From contig NZ_OZ244925.1 in NCBI RefSeq assembly GCF_965221945.1, positions 1,302,001 through 1,366,000 of the forward strand: DNA of 64,000 nt, read 5' to 3'. Numbering within the stretch: position 1 is the first letter of the stretch; every line of letters starts with the position of its first letter. A program made the translations under genes and the position numbers. The notes beneath the pieces were generated by a model. That model searched no databases. It saw nothing but the letters and a program-made list of their open reading frames with translations, and had not been told where the DNA came from. This document shows positions 30,103 to 38,693 of this stretch, in pieces. The DNA comes from Poriferisodalis sp965221945 (GTDB lineage Bacteria; Actinomycetota; Acidimicrobiia; Acidimicrobiales; Poriferisodalaceae).

Positions 30103-30118
30103 TGACAACCAGTTGTCA
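30103..30118. promoter_or_regulatory. Palindromic operator candidate TGACAACCAGTTGTCA
   Basis: Perfect 7-bp arms TGACAAC / GTTGTCA around a 2-base centre. It lies in the 163-bp divergent gap between the amidohydrolase (start 30002) and the secreted lysozyme-like gene (start 30166). Size and symmetry suit a TetR/GntR/MarR-type repressor; no regulator gene lies adjacent. Confidence 0.5.
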
Positions 30119-30165
30119 CCTGCGCCCCATAGCCTCCGACCCGTTTGGCAACAGCGGAGTGGTGC

Positions 30166-31023
30166 ATGCGGGGTACTGGCCAAAGGAGACACGTTCCGGC
30201 CAATTCCTTGGTGACCTCAGCGGTCGCCTTGGTCGTCCTCGTTGTATTGCTGGCTCTGAGCCTTGGCGCCACCACCCGAGCCGAGCGTTCCCCCGCAGCA
30301 CATCGCTACACCCAACAGCCGACGTTCCAACCCAGGGCTGATTCCGTCAAGGCCACCAGCAGTGCCTTGACTCAGCCTCCGGTCCTCTTCGACAGCTCCG
30401 GGCCCGAGCTTCCCCGCCGAATCGGAGTTCAGGGAGATGCGGTTGGAGAGCACCCAAATCTGCACCCGTCGCCGATCGCCACCGCCCACGTCGTTGTTGA
30501 ACCCGGAGACCAGTTTCGCCGCACCGTGGCTCCAGGCGTTCCCATCGAATGCGATCGCTACCGACCCTTGGTGGCCGACACCGGGGACTGGGATCCCGAT
30601 GTCGTCCTCGCTTTGATCTGGCGGGAATCGTTCTGCAATGAACGCGCCGTCTCACCGACCAACGACTGGGGGCTGCTTCAACTCAACGCAACCTGTTGGG
30701 CCGGAAAAGGCATCGATGGACTTTCTCGTGTCAGACACCTGCCCGATGGAATCGACCCGCCCGATCTCCAGTGCGATGGCGCCACTGATGCCACACCCAC
30801 CGCGCAATGGTGCTTCCACGCCAAAGAGGAAGCCATCGTCACCGGCCGCCGACCGTCGTCACCCTGCGATGCCTGGCTCAACCCTGCGACAAACCTCGAG
30901 ACCGCGTATGAGATCTGGCGCGTCGCAGGATGGCAACCGTGGTGTTTCGACGACACCAGCCGAGCTACGCCTGCGTGCCAAGCCGCAGCTGTTGCTCCCA
31001 AGGCTCAACAGACAGCGCACTAG
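30166..31023 (+). CDS. Secreted or membrane-anchored lysozyme-like/transglycosylase protein
   Basis: A 285-residue protein. A hydrophobic N-terminal segment (SAVALVVLVVLLALSLG, about residues 18-34) is followed by a Ser/Pro-rich spacer of about 90 residues, then a lysozyme-fold-like domain with LALIWRESFCNERAVSPTNDWG. The Glu in WRES and GLLQLN match the catalytic Glu and ES/GLMQ-type motifs of SLT-like domains. Six or more Cys residues in the C-terminal domain suggest disulfides, consistent with export. ATG 30166 has CGGAG upstream. A peptidoglycan-cleaving role is likely but not proven. Confidence 0.75.
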   Translation: MRGTGQRRHVPANSLVTSAVALVVLVVLLALSLGATTRAERSPAAHRYTQQPTFQPRADSVKATSSALTQPPVLFDSSGPELPRRIGVQGDAVGEHPNLHPSPIATAHVVVEPGDQFRRTVAPGVPIECDRYRPLVADTGDWDPDVVLALIWRESFCNERAVSPTNDWGLLQLNATCWAGKGIDGLSRVRHLPDGIDPPDLQCDGATDATPTAQWCFHAKEEAIVTGRRPSSPCDAWLNPATNLETAYEIWRVAGWQPWCFDDTSRATPACQAAAVAPKAQQTAH

Positions 31024-31116
31024 CTGCCGCATGCTCACTGACGACACCTTCGGAGAGCTCTCGTACACCTGCGGTCGACCGGGGGACTTCCTCACGGGAG
31101 CCGCCGTGGCCCCGGA

Positions 31117-31140
31117 AGACATTAACTTTACATAATGTCT
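31117..31140. other. Perfect AT-rich dyad between convergent genes
   Basis: AGACATTA and TAATGTCT form a perfect 8-bp inverted repeat with an 8-base AT-rich spacer, in the 237-bp gap between the lysozyme-like gene and parE. It is very AT-rich for this genome. It may be a protein-binding site or a terminator hairpin; no coding frame explains it. Confidence 0.5.
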
Positions 31141-31260
31141 ATTATCGGCGTCTTGTAACGACACCATGGCAGGTACTGTCGCCCCCAAGGCGAAGAAGAC
31201 CTGCGTCACCGCCATCGACAGTCGCACCCGAACTGGACTGTTGTCGTGCCCAGCTGAGGT

Positions 31261-33417
31261 TCAGATGTCGAGGGATTGGCCGTAGTTTTGGCTGTGCTCG
31301 ATGATGAAATCTCGTCGAGGTGCGACGTCGGCGCCCATCATGACGGTGAAGGCGTCGTCTGCGCGTGCCTGAGCGCTGTGGGCTTCTCCAAGGCTGATCT
31401 TGCGCAGGACCCTGGTCTGCGGATTGAGCGTCGTCTCGAACAGCTCGTCGTCGTCCATCTCGCCGAGACCCTTGAACCGTGTGAGCCGGTACCTCCGGTT
31501 TGCTGCATCAAGCTCATCGACGAACGCTGCCCGCTCGGCCTCTGAGTACACGAACTTCTTCTGCGTGCCGATGCTGAACGCATGCGTCGGCGGCTGCGCT
31601 GCGTACACCCGCCCGGCGGCCAGCAATGGCCGCATGTAGTGGTAGATGAGCGTCAGGACAAGGCACCGAATGTGGCTGCCGTCCACATCGGCGTCGGCGA
31701 GCAGGATGAGACGTTCGTAGCGGCATGCATCGAGGTCGAAGGCAGCACCTGAACCCGCACCGAGTGCCGTGAACAGCGCCGTGGCCTCTGCGTTGTCCAG
31801 AACCGCCTTCAGAGTTCCCTTGCTGGCATTGACGACCTTGCCTCGCAACGGCAGCACCGCTTGCCATGCGCTGTCGCGTGACCGCTTTGCCGGGCCGGCG
31901 GCGGAATCGCCTTCCACGATCAGCAACTCGCCGGCCGGATGCAGCCGGCAGTCAGCCAGCTTGTCCGGGAGTCCGTTATTGCCGAGTGACGCCGCCTTGC
32001 GCTTCTGATCGAGGGCTCGACGCGACTCCACACGGTTCACGACCGCATTGGCGAACTTGTCGATCAGCGCTCGCACATGGACCTTCTTCGAGCCCGCCGC
32101 GCTGCCGTCGAACCACGCACGCAATCCTTCGCGCACCACATTGGCCACGATCCGCTGCACCTGTGGAGTCCCCAGCTCGCGCTTGGTCTGGCCCCGGAAC
32201 TGCGGTTCGGGAAGAGTGGCCCGCACTACGGCGACAAGCCCTTCTTGCGCATCCTCTCGCTGTGCACGGGCATCGTCGCGCAGGCGCCGCAGCTTGCGCG
32301 GGTCGGCCTCGGCCAGCGCTGCGTTCACCGCTGTCGTGAGTGCTCGTTCGAATCCCGCGATGTGCGTGCCGCCCTCGGGTGTCGGGATCGTGTTCACGAA
32401 CCCGACAATGCGGCTGTCGTAGGCCTGCGTCCAGCGCAGTGCCACCTCGACATCGCACTGGCGCGTGACGTCGGTGAGCTCGCCGTCCACGGGCACCCGC
32501 TCGGTGAATTCCTCCGAGCCGGTCAGGCGGATGAGCCCGGTCACCGGTGCGTCATGGCCGCACAGCTTGTCGACGAAGTCTGCCAAGCCGCCCGCTGAGA
32601 CAACCTGCTCGACGACCGGCGGATCCGCCCGGCGGTCGGCCAGGGTGATCTTGACCTTGGGCACCAGGAAGCACACCTGTTCGATGCGCTCGCGCACCTC
32701 GTCGAAATCCACGACAGCCGACGGGTCGAAGATCCCGGTGTCGGGCCAGAACCGCACGCGAGTGCCCGTGCGTCCCGCCGACACCCGTCCGACCCGCTTG
32801 AGCTTGTGCCCGGCGCGGAAGCGGCCGGCGCTGTCGGTGTGTCCGGCAATTCGATCCTTGAATTCCAGGCGGTGGGTGACGCCCTTGCGGTTCACATCGA
32901 CAACGAGGTGGCTCGACAGTGCGTTCACGACCGATGCTCCGACACCGTGCAGACCTCCCGAAGACCCATACGCCCCAGTGCCGAACTTCCCCCCGGCGTG
33001 CAACTCGGTGAACACCACTTCGAGAGCGGTGATGTTGTCGTGCTTGACGCCGACGGGGATCCCTCGACCCCGGTCGACGACCTCATAGGAGCCATCATCG
33101 TGCAGAGTGATCTCGATGCTGCGACCATGGCCAGCAGCAGCCTCGTCGACGGCATTGTCGATGATCTCCCACAGAAGGTGCACGAGACCTGTCGAGCCGG
33201 TGCTGCCGATGTACATCCCCGGCCGCTTGCGCACCGCTTCGAGCCCTTCAAGCACCTCGATGGCGCCGGCGTCGTAGACAGCCGCCGCACTCGAATCGGC
33301 AGCGCGTGCGGGGGGCTCGGACCTGGCATCGCGATCAGCTTCGTCTGCCATCTTGCGAGGTGTTCCTTCCGTCGCCGCGCGGGAATCTGTGCCAACCGGT
33401 GTGGGGGCCGCGGCCAT
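31261..33417 (-). CDS. parE: Type II topoisomerase subunit B (topoisomerase IV, ParE-like)
   Basis: ATPase/TOPRIM subunit of topoisomerase IV, which decatenates chromosomes. It is 718 residues from ATG 33417, overlapping the parC stop by one base (TGATG). The GHKL ATPase is seen in RKRPGMYIGSTGS, EIIDNAVDEAAAGH, DRGRGIPVGVK and SGGLHGVGASVVNALS. The TOPRIM part shows LLIVEGDSAAGPAK, PLRGKVVNASKG and LLADADVDGSHIR. The N-terminal 40 residues are an unconserved Ala/Glu-rich leader. I call it ParE rather than GyrB because its partner lacks a GyrA box and the gene order is parC-parE; a second gyrase copy cannot be fully excluded. Confidence 0.88.
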   Translation of the reverse strand: MAAAPTPVGTDSRAATEGTPRKMADEADRDARSEPPARAADSSAAAVYDAGAIEVLEGLEAVRKRPGMYIGSTGSTGLVHLLWEIIDNAVDEAAAGHGRSIEITLHDDGSYEVVDRGRGIPVGVKHDNITALEVVFTELHAGGKFGTGAYGSSGGLHGVGASVVNALSSHLVVDVNRKGVTHRLEFKDRIAGHTDSAGRFRAGHKLKRVGRVSAGRTGTRVRFWPDTGIFDPSAVVDFDEVRERIEQVCFLVPKVKITLADRRADPPVVEQVVSAGGLADFVDKLCGHDAPVTGLIRLTGSEEFTERVPVDGELTDVTRQCDVEVALRWTQAYDSRIVGFVNTIPTPEGGTHIAGFERALTTAVNAALAEADPRKLRRLRDDARAQREDAQEGLVAVVRATLPEPQFRGQTKRELGTPQVQRIVANVVREGLRAWFDGSAAGSKKVHVRALIDKFANAVVNRVESRRALDQKRKAASLGNNGLPDKLADCRLHPAGELLIVEGDSAAGPAKRSRDSAWQAVLPLRGKVVNASKGTLKAVLDNAEATALFTALGAGSGAAFDLDACRYERLILLADADVDGSHIRCLVLTLIYHYMRPLLAAGRVYAAQPPTHAFSIGTQKKFVYSEAERAAFVDELDAANRRYRLTRFKGLGEMDDDELFETTLNPQTRVLRKISLGEAHSAQARADDAFTVMMGADVAPRRDFIIEHSQNYGQSLDI

Positions 33418-35864
33418 CAGAATCGGTACTCCCCCAACGTCACGATCCGGGTCTGCGCCCCTCGGGCTGCACCGTTGCGCCGGGTCGACTCCAATTGCGG
33501 CCGCACTGGCGTCGGATCGGGCGACGAAATGTCGCCATGGGGTGCCGTGATCGCCGCGACTTGCCGGTTCACGCCCACCCACGCGTAGGCCACTTGTGTC
33601 TCGAACCCTGACAATCGAACCGTCGGCGAGCCTGAGGTACCTCGGCCGCGGGACGGGATGTCGGACATCTCCGTGACTTTCAGTGCCCCCTCATCGGTCA
33701 CCTCCGCCACCAGCGTGCCAAAGGCGATCGGCGCAGCCGCCAGCACCGTGGCCCCCGGCCGCAGCTTCATGCCCGTGACCCCGGCAGCGTTCGGCCCTCT
33801 CACCGTCACAGAATCGGCGGCGAATCGAAGCACGTGGCCCGTCGAGGCCACCATCGCGACTTCCCCTCCGTCCGGTGCCCCGAAGCCAGCCACGACGCGG
33901 TCCCCCTCGTTCAGCGAGATCACCGTGTTTCCACTGCGAATCGAGCCGAGCACAGCCGCATCGAGGCGTTTGGCGATGCCCCCTCGGGTGATGATCGCGA
34001 TCGGTCCGCTGACGTCGCCGAACAGTGCGACGGGTTGCTCGCCACGCGCCAACGAGAACATCTCGCGAACGGGCGCTCCCCTGCTGCCGCGCAGCATCTC
34101 AGGCACCGCTCGCACCTCCGTGCGAAGCACACGACCACGGTCGGTGATGAGGTGCACCGCATCGAGATCTGAAGCCGCCGCGGTGGCCACCAAGACGTCG
34201 TGGCGACCGGGCTTGGCGCTGAGCGGGTCCTCGGAATGGCGCCGACCAAGCAGGCCCGATGTCGAGAGCGTGATCACGCTCGTTCGCTCGGCCGTTTCGC
34301 GCTCTCCGTCGAATTCGAGCGAGCCTGCGGCATCGGCGTGAGGGGATGGCGGCACGAACTCAACGAGGTCGTCACGATGCCGGATCTCTGTGCGACGCGG
34401 GACCGCGAACTCCTCCACCAGCTCGTCCAGCTCGCGCTCGACAATCGTCCGGCGTCGTGCGTCTGATTTGAGAATCCTGCGGTACTGGGCAATGGCATCG
34501 CGCAACTCCCCCAATTCGTCCCGCAGGCGCTGGGTCTCGAGCGCGGTCAGCCGCCGCAGCTGCATGTCGAGGATGTGATTGGCCTGGATCTCGGTCAGGT
34601 CGAGACGGGCCATCAACTCAGTCCGTGCTGCAGCGACATCGGAAGCAGAGCGGATGATGGCGATGACCGTGTCGATGTTGTCGAGCGCGATGAGCAGACC
34701 AGCCACGATGTGCTCGCGCTCGAGCGCCCGGTCCAGCCGGTGCTGCGTCCGGCGGATGATGACATCGAGACGGTGCTCGATGTAGTGCTCGCACAACGCC
34801 CTCAGCCCGAGCTGGCGAGGCACGCCGCCCACCAGTGCCACGTTGTTGATGCCGAAAGTGTCCTCGAGCGGCGTCAGCCCCCAGAGCTGCGAGAGCACAC
34901 CCTGGGCGTTGACACCAGGCCTGCATTCGATGACGAGGCGAAGCCCGTGGTTGCGGTCAGAGAGGTCGTTCACCGCTGCGACGCCCTCGATCCGGCCGCC
35001 TGCGGCCAATTCGCGGATCTTGGCCTGCACACGTTCGGGACCCACCATGTAGGGCAACTCGGTCACCACGATGCCGTCCCGCCTCGACGTGATCGGTTCG
35101 ATGTGGGCTTTTGCCCGGATCCGGATCGTGCCCCGGCCCGACTCGTACGCCTCGGCGAGGCCGTCGTCGACGATGACAGTGCCGCCCGAGGGGAAGTCCG
35201 GTCCCCGCACCAGGCTCATCAGCTCTGCGGTTGTGGGCTTGGGCCGGCGTTGGCGCAGGACCAGCTTGATCGCCGACGCCACTTCGGCCAAGTTGTGCGG
35301 CGCCATATTGGTGGCCATGCCCACGGCGATGCCGCTGGCGCCGTTCACGAGCAGATTCGGCAGCAGCGCCGGCAAGCACGCAGGTTCGGTGCGCTCGCCG
35401 TCAAAGTTCGACACGAGGTCCACCGTGCCCTCATCGATGCCGGCAACCATCGTCATTGCCAGGGCGCTCAGGCGGGCCTCGGTGTAGCGGTACGCAGCAG
35501 GCGGGTCGTCGAGGCTGCCGAAATTCCCTTTGGGCTCCACCAGCGGAGCGGACATCGCGAAGGCCTGGCCCATGCGGACCATTGCCTCGTAGATCGCGCC
35601 GTCGCCGTGAGGGTGGTACTTGCCCATCACCTCCCCCACCACGCCGGCGGACTTGCGAAACGGCGTGCCGGGGCGCAAGCCCAGGTCGTCCATGACGTAC
35701 AGGATCCGGCGCTGCACGGGCTTGAGACCGTCGCGGACGTCCGGAATCGCGCGGGCTGTGGTGACCGAGAGCGCATAGGGCATGAATGAGTCGCGCATCT
35801 CATCAGCGACATCCACCTCGTGGATCTCGCTGGCGATTGACGTTGGAGCAGTCGGACCGGCCAT
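33417..35864 (-). CDS. parC: Type II topoisomerase subunit A (topoisomerase IV, ParC-like)
   Basis: DNA-cleaving subunit of 815 residues. The breakage-reunion domain has ARAIPDVRDGLKPVQRRILY, VMGKYHPHGDGAIYEAMVR, and the catalytic Tyr in AYRYTEARLS (about residue 127). A coiled-coil tower contains NHILDMQLRRLTALE. The C-terminal beta-pinwheel has repeated blades such as AIITRGGIAKRL and TVRLSGFETQ. No QRRGGKG-type GyrA box is visible, which supports ParC. I used ATG 35864; GTG 35870 is also possible and closer to the AAGGAA ribosome-binding site. Confidence 0.88.
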   Translation of the reverse strand: MAGPTAPTSIASEIHEVDVADEMRDSFMPYALSVTTARAIPDVRDGLKPVQRRILYVMDDLGLRPGTPFRKSAGVVGEVMGKYHPHGDGAIYEAMVRMGQAFAMSAPLVEPKGNFGSLDDPPAAYRYTEARLSALAMTMVAGIDEGTVDLVSNFDGERTEPACLPALLPNLLVNGASGIAVGMATNMAPHNLAEVASAIKLVLRQRRPKPTTAELMSLVRGPDFPSGGTVIVDDGLAEAYESGRGTIRIRAKAHIEPITSRRDGIVVTELPYMVGPERVQAKIRELAAGGRIEGVAAVNDLSDRNHGLRLVIECRPGVNAQGVLSQLWGLTPLEDTFGINNVALVGGVPRQLGLRALCEHYIEHRLDVIIRRTQHRLDRALEREHIVAGLLIALDNIDTVIAIIRSASDVAAARTELMARLDLTEIQANHILDMQLRRLTALETQRLRDELGELRDAIAQYRRILKSDARRRTIVERELDELVEEFAVPRRTEIRHRDDLVEFVPPSPHADAAGSLEFDGERETAERTSVITLSTSGLLGRRHSEDPLSAKPGRHDVLVATAAASDLDAVHLITDRGRVLRTEVRAVPEMLRGSRGAPVREMFSLARGEQPVALFGDVSGPIAIITRGGIAKRLDAAVLGSIRSGNTVISLNEGDRVVAGFGAPDGGEVAMVASTGHVLRFAADSVTVRGPNAAGVTGMKLRPGATVLAAAPIAFGTLVAEVTDEGALKVTEMSDIPSRGRGTSGSPTVRLSGFETQVAYAWVGVNRQVAAITAPHGDISSPDPTPVRPQLESTRRNGAARGAQTRIVTLGEYRF

Positions 35865-36231
35865 CAGCACCGATTCCTTTCTGTGGCTGGCCTTGCAGCG
35901 ACTTGGGTGTTCTCGCGCGGCGAGCGCGCAACATCGCGGCCGAGGTGATCTGATTTGTCAGAGGACCATTTCGGCCGGCACTTGCGAGGGTACGACCCCT
36001 GCGCGTCTGCGCTGAGTCAATTGCGCTGGATCGGCTCAGTCGAGGCCCGCCCCTCGCTCTCATTGCCGTTGACGAGCCAGCAAGGACTACCCTCCGGCAC
36101 GTGTCGGTGAGGCCTGCGGCGGGATTCGCTGCCCCCACGCAACGCTGCGTCGTCGGCACGCTGGCCGTGCCATCACCACAGCCCGTGCACCCGCTGCGCA
36201 CAGCGCAGGATGCCCGACGTGCGGAGCGACG
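35865..36231. other. Intergenic region between divergent parC and the next gene
   Basis: 367 bp with no convincing coding frame on either strand, no tRNA and no strong palindrome. It must hold the divergent promoters of parC-parE (minus) and the unknown gene at 36232 (plus), but I could not pick -35/-10 boxes with confidence. Confidence 0.6.
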
Positions 36232-37812
36232 ATGAGCCGACGCATCGAGGTCGAACTGACAAGTCGACGCGACGACGGCTCGTGGACATGGCGCGCTGCG
36301 GGAGCCAAGCAGCCCAAAGGAACCCTCAACGGCGAACTGGTGCCGGCGGGCATTGCTGCGGGCGATGTCGTGCGGGTCGATGCCGACTTCGAGATCGACG
36401 GGATCACCGTCACTGCGGTGCTGCCGCCCAAGTCCCGAAGCGGCAAGCCGGAATCCGAGCGGATCGAATTGCTCGGACCGCCCGAGCGGGGAGGCGGCTC
36501 GGTCACGACAACCGGCGTTGGGGCACGCCGAGGCGGCCGCAAACGCGACGGGGAGCGAACCGGTCGACGTGACGGCGATCGCGGACCTCGCTCGCGGCGC
36601 AAGCCGCGCGGCGAGCGCTCCGATGGTGACGGTGCTCCTGAGGTCGCGACCGCCAAACGCGGCAAGGCGTCAAAGCAACGCCGCCAGCGTGACGGAGACA
36701 ACCGAGCGCCGCGCAGCCGATCCGCAGATCGCGCCAAGAGATCAGAGCGCTCCGCACCGAAACCCGAAACCCCTGATCGCCCCCCTCGTCCAAAAGCCCG
36801 CAAACTGCGTCCGGGCCGCAAGCATCGAGACGCGCTCATCGCCGCCCTGCCTGTCGAACAACAGGTCGTAGCCGAACAAGTGGCTCGGGGAGGGCTCGCG
36901 GCAGTACGTACCGAAATCGATGCGCAAAATCAAAGAGCTGCGGACGAAGGGAATCCAGAGGTCCCGGCCGAAGGATTGATCTCGTTGGCAGAATCCCTCG
37001 TCGGTCCGCTGCAGATTGCCGAGTGGCGCGACCGCGCTGACGCCGCAATCAGCCAGATCGAAAAGCTCGACCTGCGAGATCTTCGCTCTGTTCTCGTCGC
37101 CGCGGAGGACTTCGCCAGAGACGCTGAGGCTCGCGAACTCGCAGATCGAATTCGAGACGGCCTCAACGATCGGCTCGAAAGCAGTCAGCGTGAATGGCAT
37201 GACGATCTGCGCTTGACACTGACCGAAGGCCGCGTCGTGCGTGCACTGCGGCTGAGCTCTCGTCCGCCCAAGGCCGGTGCGCCGTTGCCGCCCGAGATCG
37301 CACAGGAACTCACGGCCCAGGCCAATGCCGCACTCGGCTCTGGGGCCTCACAGCACCGGATCGCCGTGGTACTCGAGGCAGTTGCTTACTCACCTGTTCG
37401 GCCCTACGTCGTGCTCCCGAACATTCCGGACAAACCCGAGGCCGAGCTGCTCGAAGTCGTGCGCAGGATCGCAGACCGGCTGCCCGAAGTCGCCACGGCG
37501 CTCGGGATCGACCCCACTGCCGCTCGACGGGGTGGCCGGCCACGCCGCGGCTCCAAGAAGCAGTCAGCCGCCGCTCTGTCCAAGAAGGCCGACGCAGACC
37601 GACCCAAGGCCGACACTGCCGACGATCCTGCACCCGAGACGGACACTGCCGAAACGCCGGCCGACGACGCTTCCCCAGCGTTGGCCGACGACGCTTCGCC
37701 CGAGTCAGGCGACGACGCTTCCCCAGCGTTGGGCGATGCCGCTCCGAAGGAGTCGGACGACAACTCAACCCCTGATGACGTGGCGGTCGAGGAAGTCGCG
37801 CATCCCGCCTGA
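36232..37812 (+). CDS. Unknown protein with basic disordered middle and acidic repeat tail
   Basis: 526 residues, not recognised. Residues 1-75 look like a compact beta domain (MSRRIEVELTSRRDDGSWTW, then GDVVRVDADFEIDGITVTAVLP), possibly an OB/S1-like fold. Residues 85-200 are extremely Arg/Lys-rich and probably disordered or RNA-binding. Residues 200-430 form a helical domain with ALPVEQQVVAEQVARGG, DLRDLRSVLVAAEDFARD and RIAVVLEAVAYSPVRPYVVLP. The tail is acidic and holds three copies of an 8-residue DDASPxxx unit. It diverges from parC and converges on the Nudix gene, overlapping it by 48 bp on the opposite strand. RNA or nucleoid binding is a guess from charge. Confidence 0.85.
   Translation: MSRRIEVELTSRRDDGSWTWRAAGAKQPKGTLNGELVPAGIAAGDVVRVDADFEIDGITVTAVLPPKSRSGKPESERIELLGPPERGGGSVTTTGVGARRGGRKRDGERTGRRDGDRGPRSRRKPRGERSDGDGAPEVATAKRGKASKQRRQRDGDNRAPRSRSADRAKRSERSAPKPETPDRPPRPKARKLRPGRKHRDALIAALPVEQQVVAEQVARGGLAAVRTEIDAQNQRAADEGNPEVPAEGLISLAESLVGPLQIAEWRDRADAAISQIEKLDLRDLRSVLVAAEDFARDAEARELADRIRDGLNDRLESSQREWHDDLRLTLTEGRVVRALRLSSRPPKAGAPLPPEIAQELTAQANAALGSGASQHRIAVVLEAVAYSPVRPYVVLPNIPDKPEAELLEVVRRIADRLPEVATALGIDPTAARRGGRPRRGSKKQSAAALSKKADADRPKADTADDPAPETDTAETPADDASPALADDASPESGDDASPALGDAAPKESDDNSTPDDVAVEEVAHPA
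37663..37734 (+). repeat. 24-bp tandem repeat, three copies
   Basis: Copies at 37663-37686, 37687-37710 and 37711-37734, encoding DDASPALA, DDASPESG and DDASPALG in the acidic tail of the unknown protein. The first and third copies differ at one base. Confidence 0.9.
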
Positions 37813-38169
37813 GAGCGGGATCAAGCCGTCGCCGATCTCGTCAAAGCTGACGAAACGCGCAGCTGCGGCGTCATCACCGGCAATCGGCATCGCGTCAGAA
37901 CCGCAGCGAACGGCGTAGTCCAGGATCACGAAGTGATTCGTTGCGCTGACGTGCTCAGTGACGCCGACCAGATCACCGCACTCCACCGTCAGTCCCGTTT
38001 CTTCTGCCAGCTCTCGTTCCACGGCGGTACGCAGGCGCTCCCCAGCTTCGACTCGACCCCCTGGAAACGCCCACATCCCGACTGCGGGCGGACGGGCTCG
38101 TTTGACGAGCAGCACCGAGCGGCCCCGCACTGCGATGCCCCCGACGCAGATCTCCGGTCTCAGTCCCAT
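37765..38169 (-). CDS. Nudix hydrolase
   Basis: 134 residues. The Nudix box is complete: GGRVEAGERLRTAVERELAE then ETGL, with the catalytic REL-x-EE pattern around residues 38-60. It hydrolyses a nucleoside-diphosphate-linked compound; ADP-ribose/NTP-pyrophosphatase-like substrates are usual, but specificity is not readable. ATG 38169 overlaps the stop of the GNAT gene by one base (TGATG). The 3' end overlaps the converging unknown gene on the other strand by 48 bp. Confidence 0.9.
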   Translation of the reverse strand: MGLRPEICVGGIAVRGRSVLLVKRARPPAVGMWAFPGGRVEAGERLRTAVERELAEETGLTVECGDLVGVTEHVSATNHFVILDYAVRCGSDAMPIAGDDAAAARFVSFDEIGDGLIPLSGGMRDFLDRHVIRG

Positions 38170-38666
38170 CACTCCCCCGCGTTCGCGGGCGGTTCACCTT
38201 CCAGCTTTCGGTGCAGTACGAGAAGGCGGGCGGTGAACCCGAAGGTCTCGAAGAAGTTCTTCGTGGCTCGGTTTCCCGGCAAGGCCAACGCATCGATGCC
38301 GACGCAACGGTGTTGATCGCACCAGCCGAGGATTTCTGAAATGAGTGCCTCGCCGACCGCTACCTCCCGCGCGCCCGGAGTCACATACAAATCGAGCACC
38401 CGACCGAGGAGCTCACCGGTTTGCAGCACCTCGATGGCGGCTGTGGCATAGCCAACCGCAGTGCCGTCGATCGTGCCGATCCAGAGCTGCTGATCCGGGT
38501 CGCTCAAGGCGGCCTCAAGACTCATCTCGAACGGGCGAGCACGCACTTCCCGGCGCGACCAGACCCAGCCGCCACGTGCATCGACCTGCTCGGCGACGGC
38601 ATCTGCAGCAAGACCGGCGAGCGCTTCGAGATCTCCCCGACCGGCGAGGCGGGCCGCTATGTCCAT
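38169..38666 (-). CDS. GNAT-family N-acetyltransferase
   Basis: 165 residues. The acetyl-CoA-binding core is seen in LGRVLDLYVTPGAREVAVGEALISEIL (residues about 88-113), followed by GIDALALPGNRATKNFFETFGF, where NRATKNFFE corresponds to the NxxAxxxYE strand-helix of the family. The N-terminus is acidic and helical. It lies 27 bases after the ThyX-like gene and is coupled to the Nudix gene. The substrate is unknown. Confidence 0.85.
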   Translation of the reverse strand: MDIAARLAGRGDLEALAGLAADAVAEQVDARGGWVWSRREVRARPFEMSLEAALSDPDQQLWIGTIDGTAVGYATAAIEVLQTGELLGRVLDLYVTPGAREVAVGEALISEILGWCDQHRCVGIDALALPGNRATKNFFETFGFTARLLVLHRKLEGEPPANAGE

Positions 38667-38693
38667 GCTGGGGGGCTCATGTGGCGGGGTCCA

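Noticed and set aside
31166..31285. 39-codon plus-strand frame starting MAGTVAPKAKKTC in the gap before parE
   Set aside because: No ribosome-binding site, no recognisable family, and it overlaps the 3' end of parE on the other strand.
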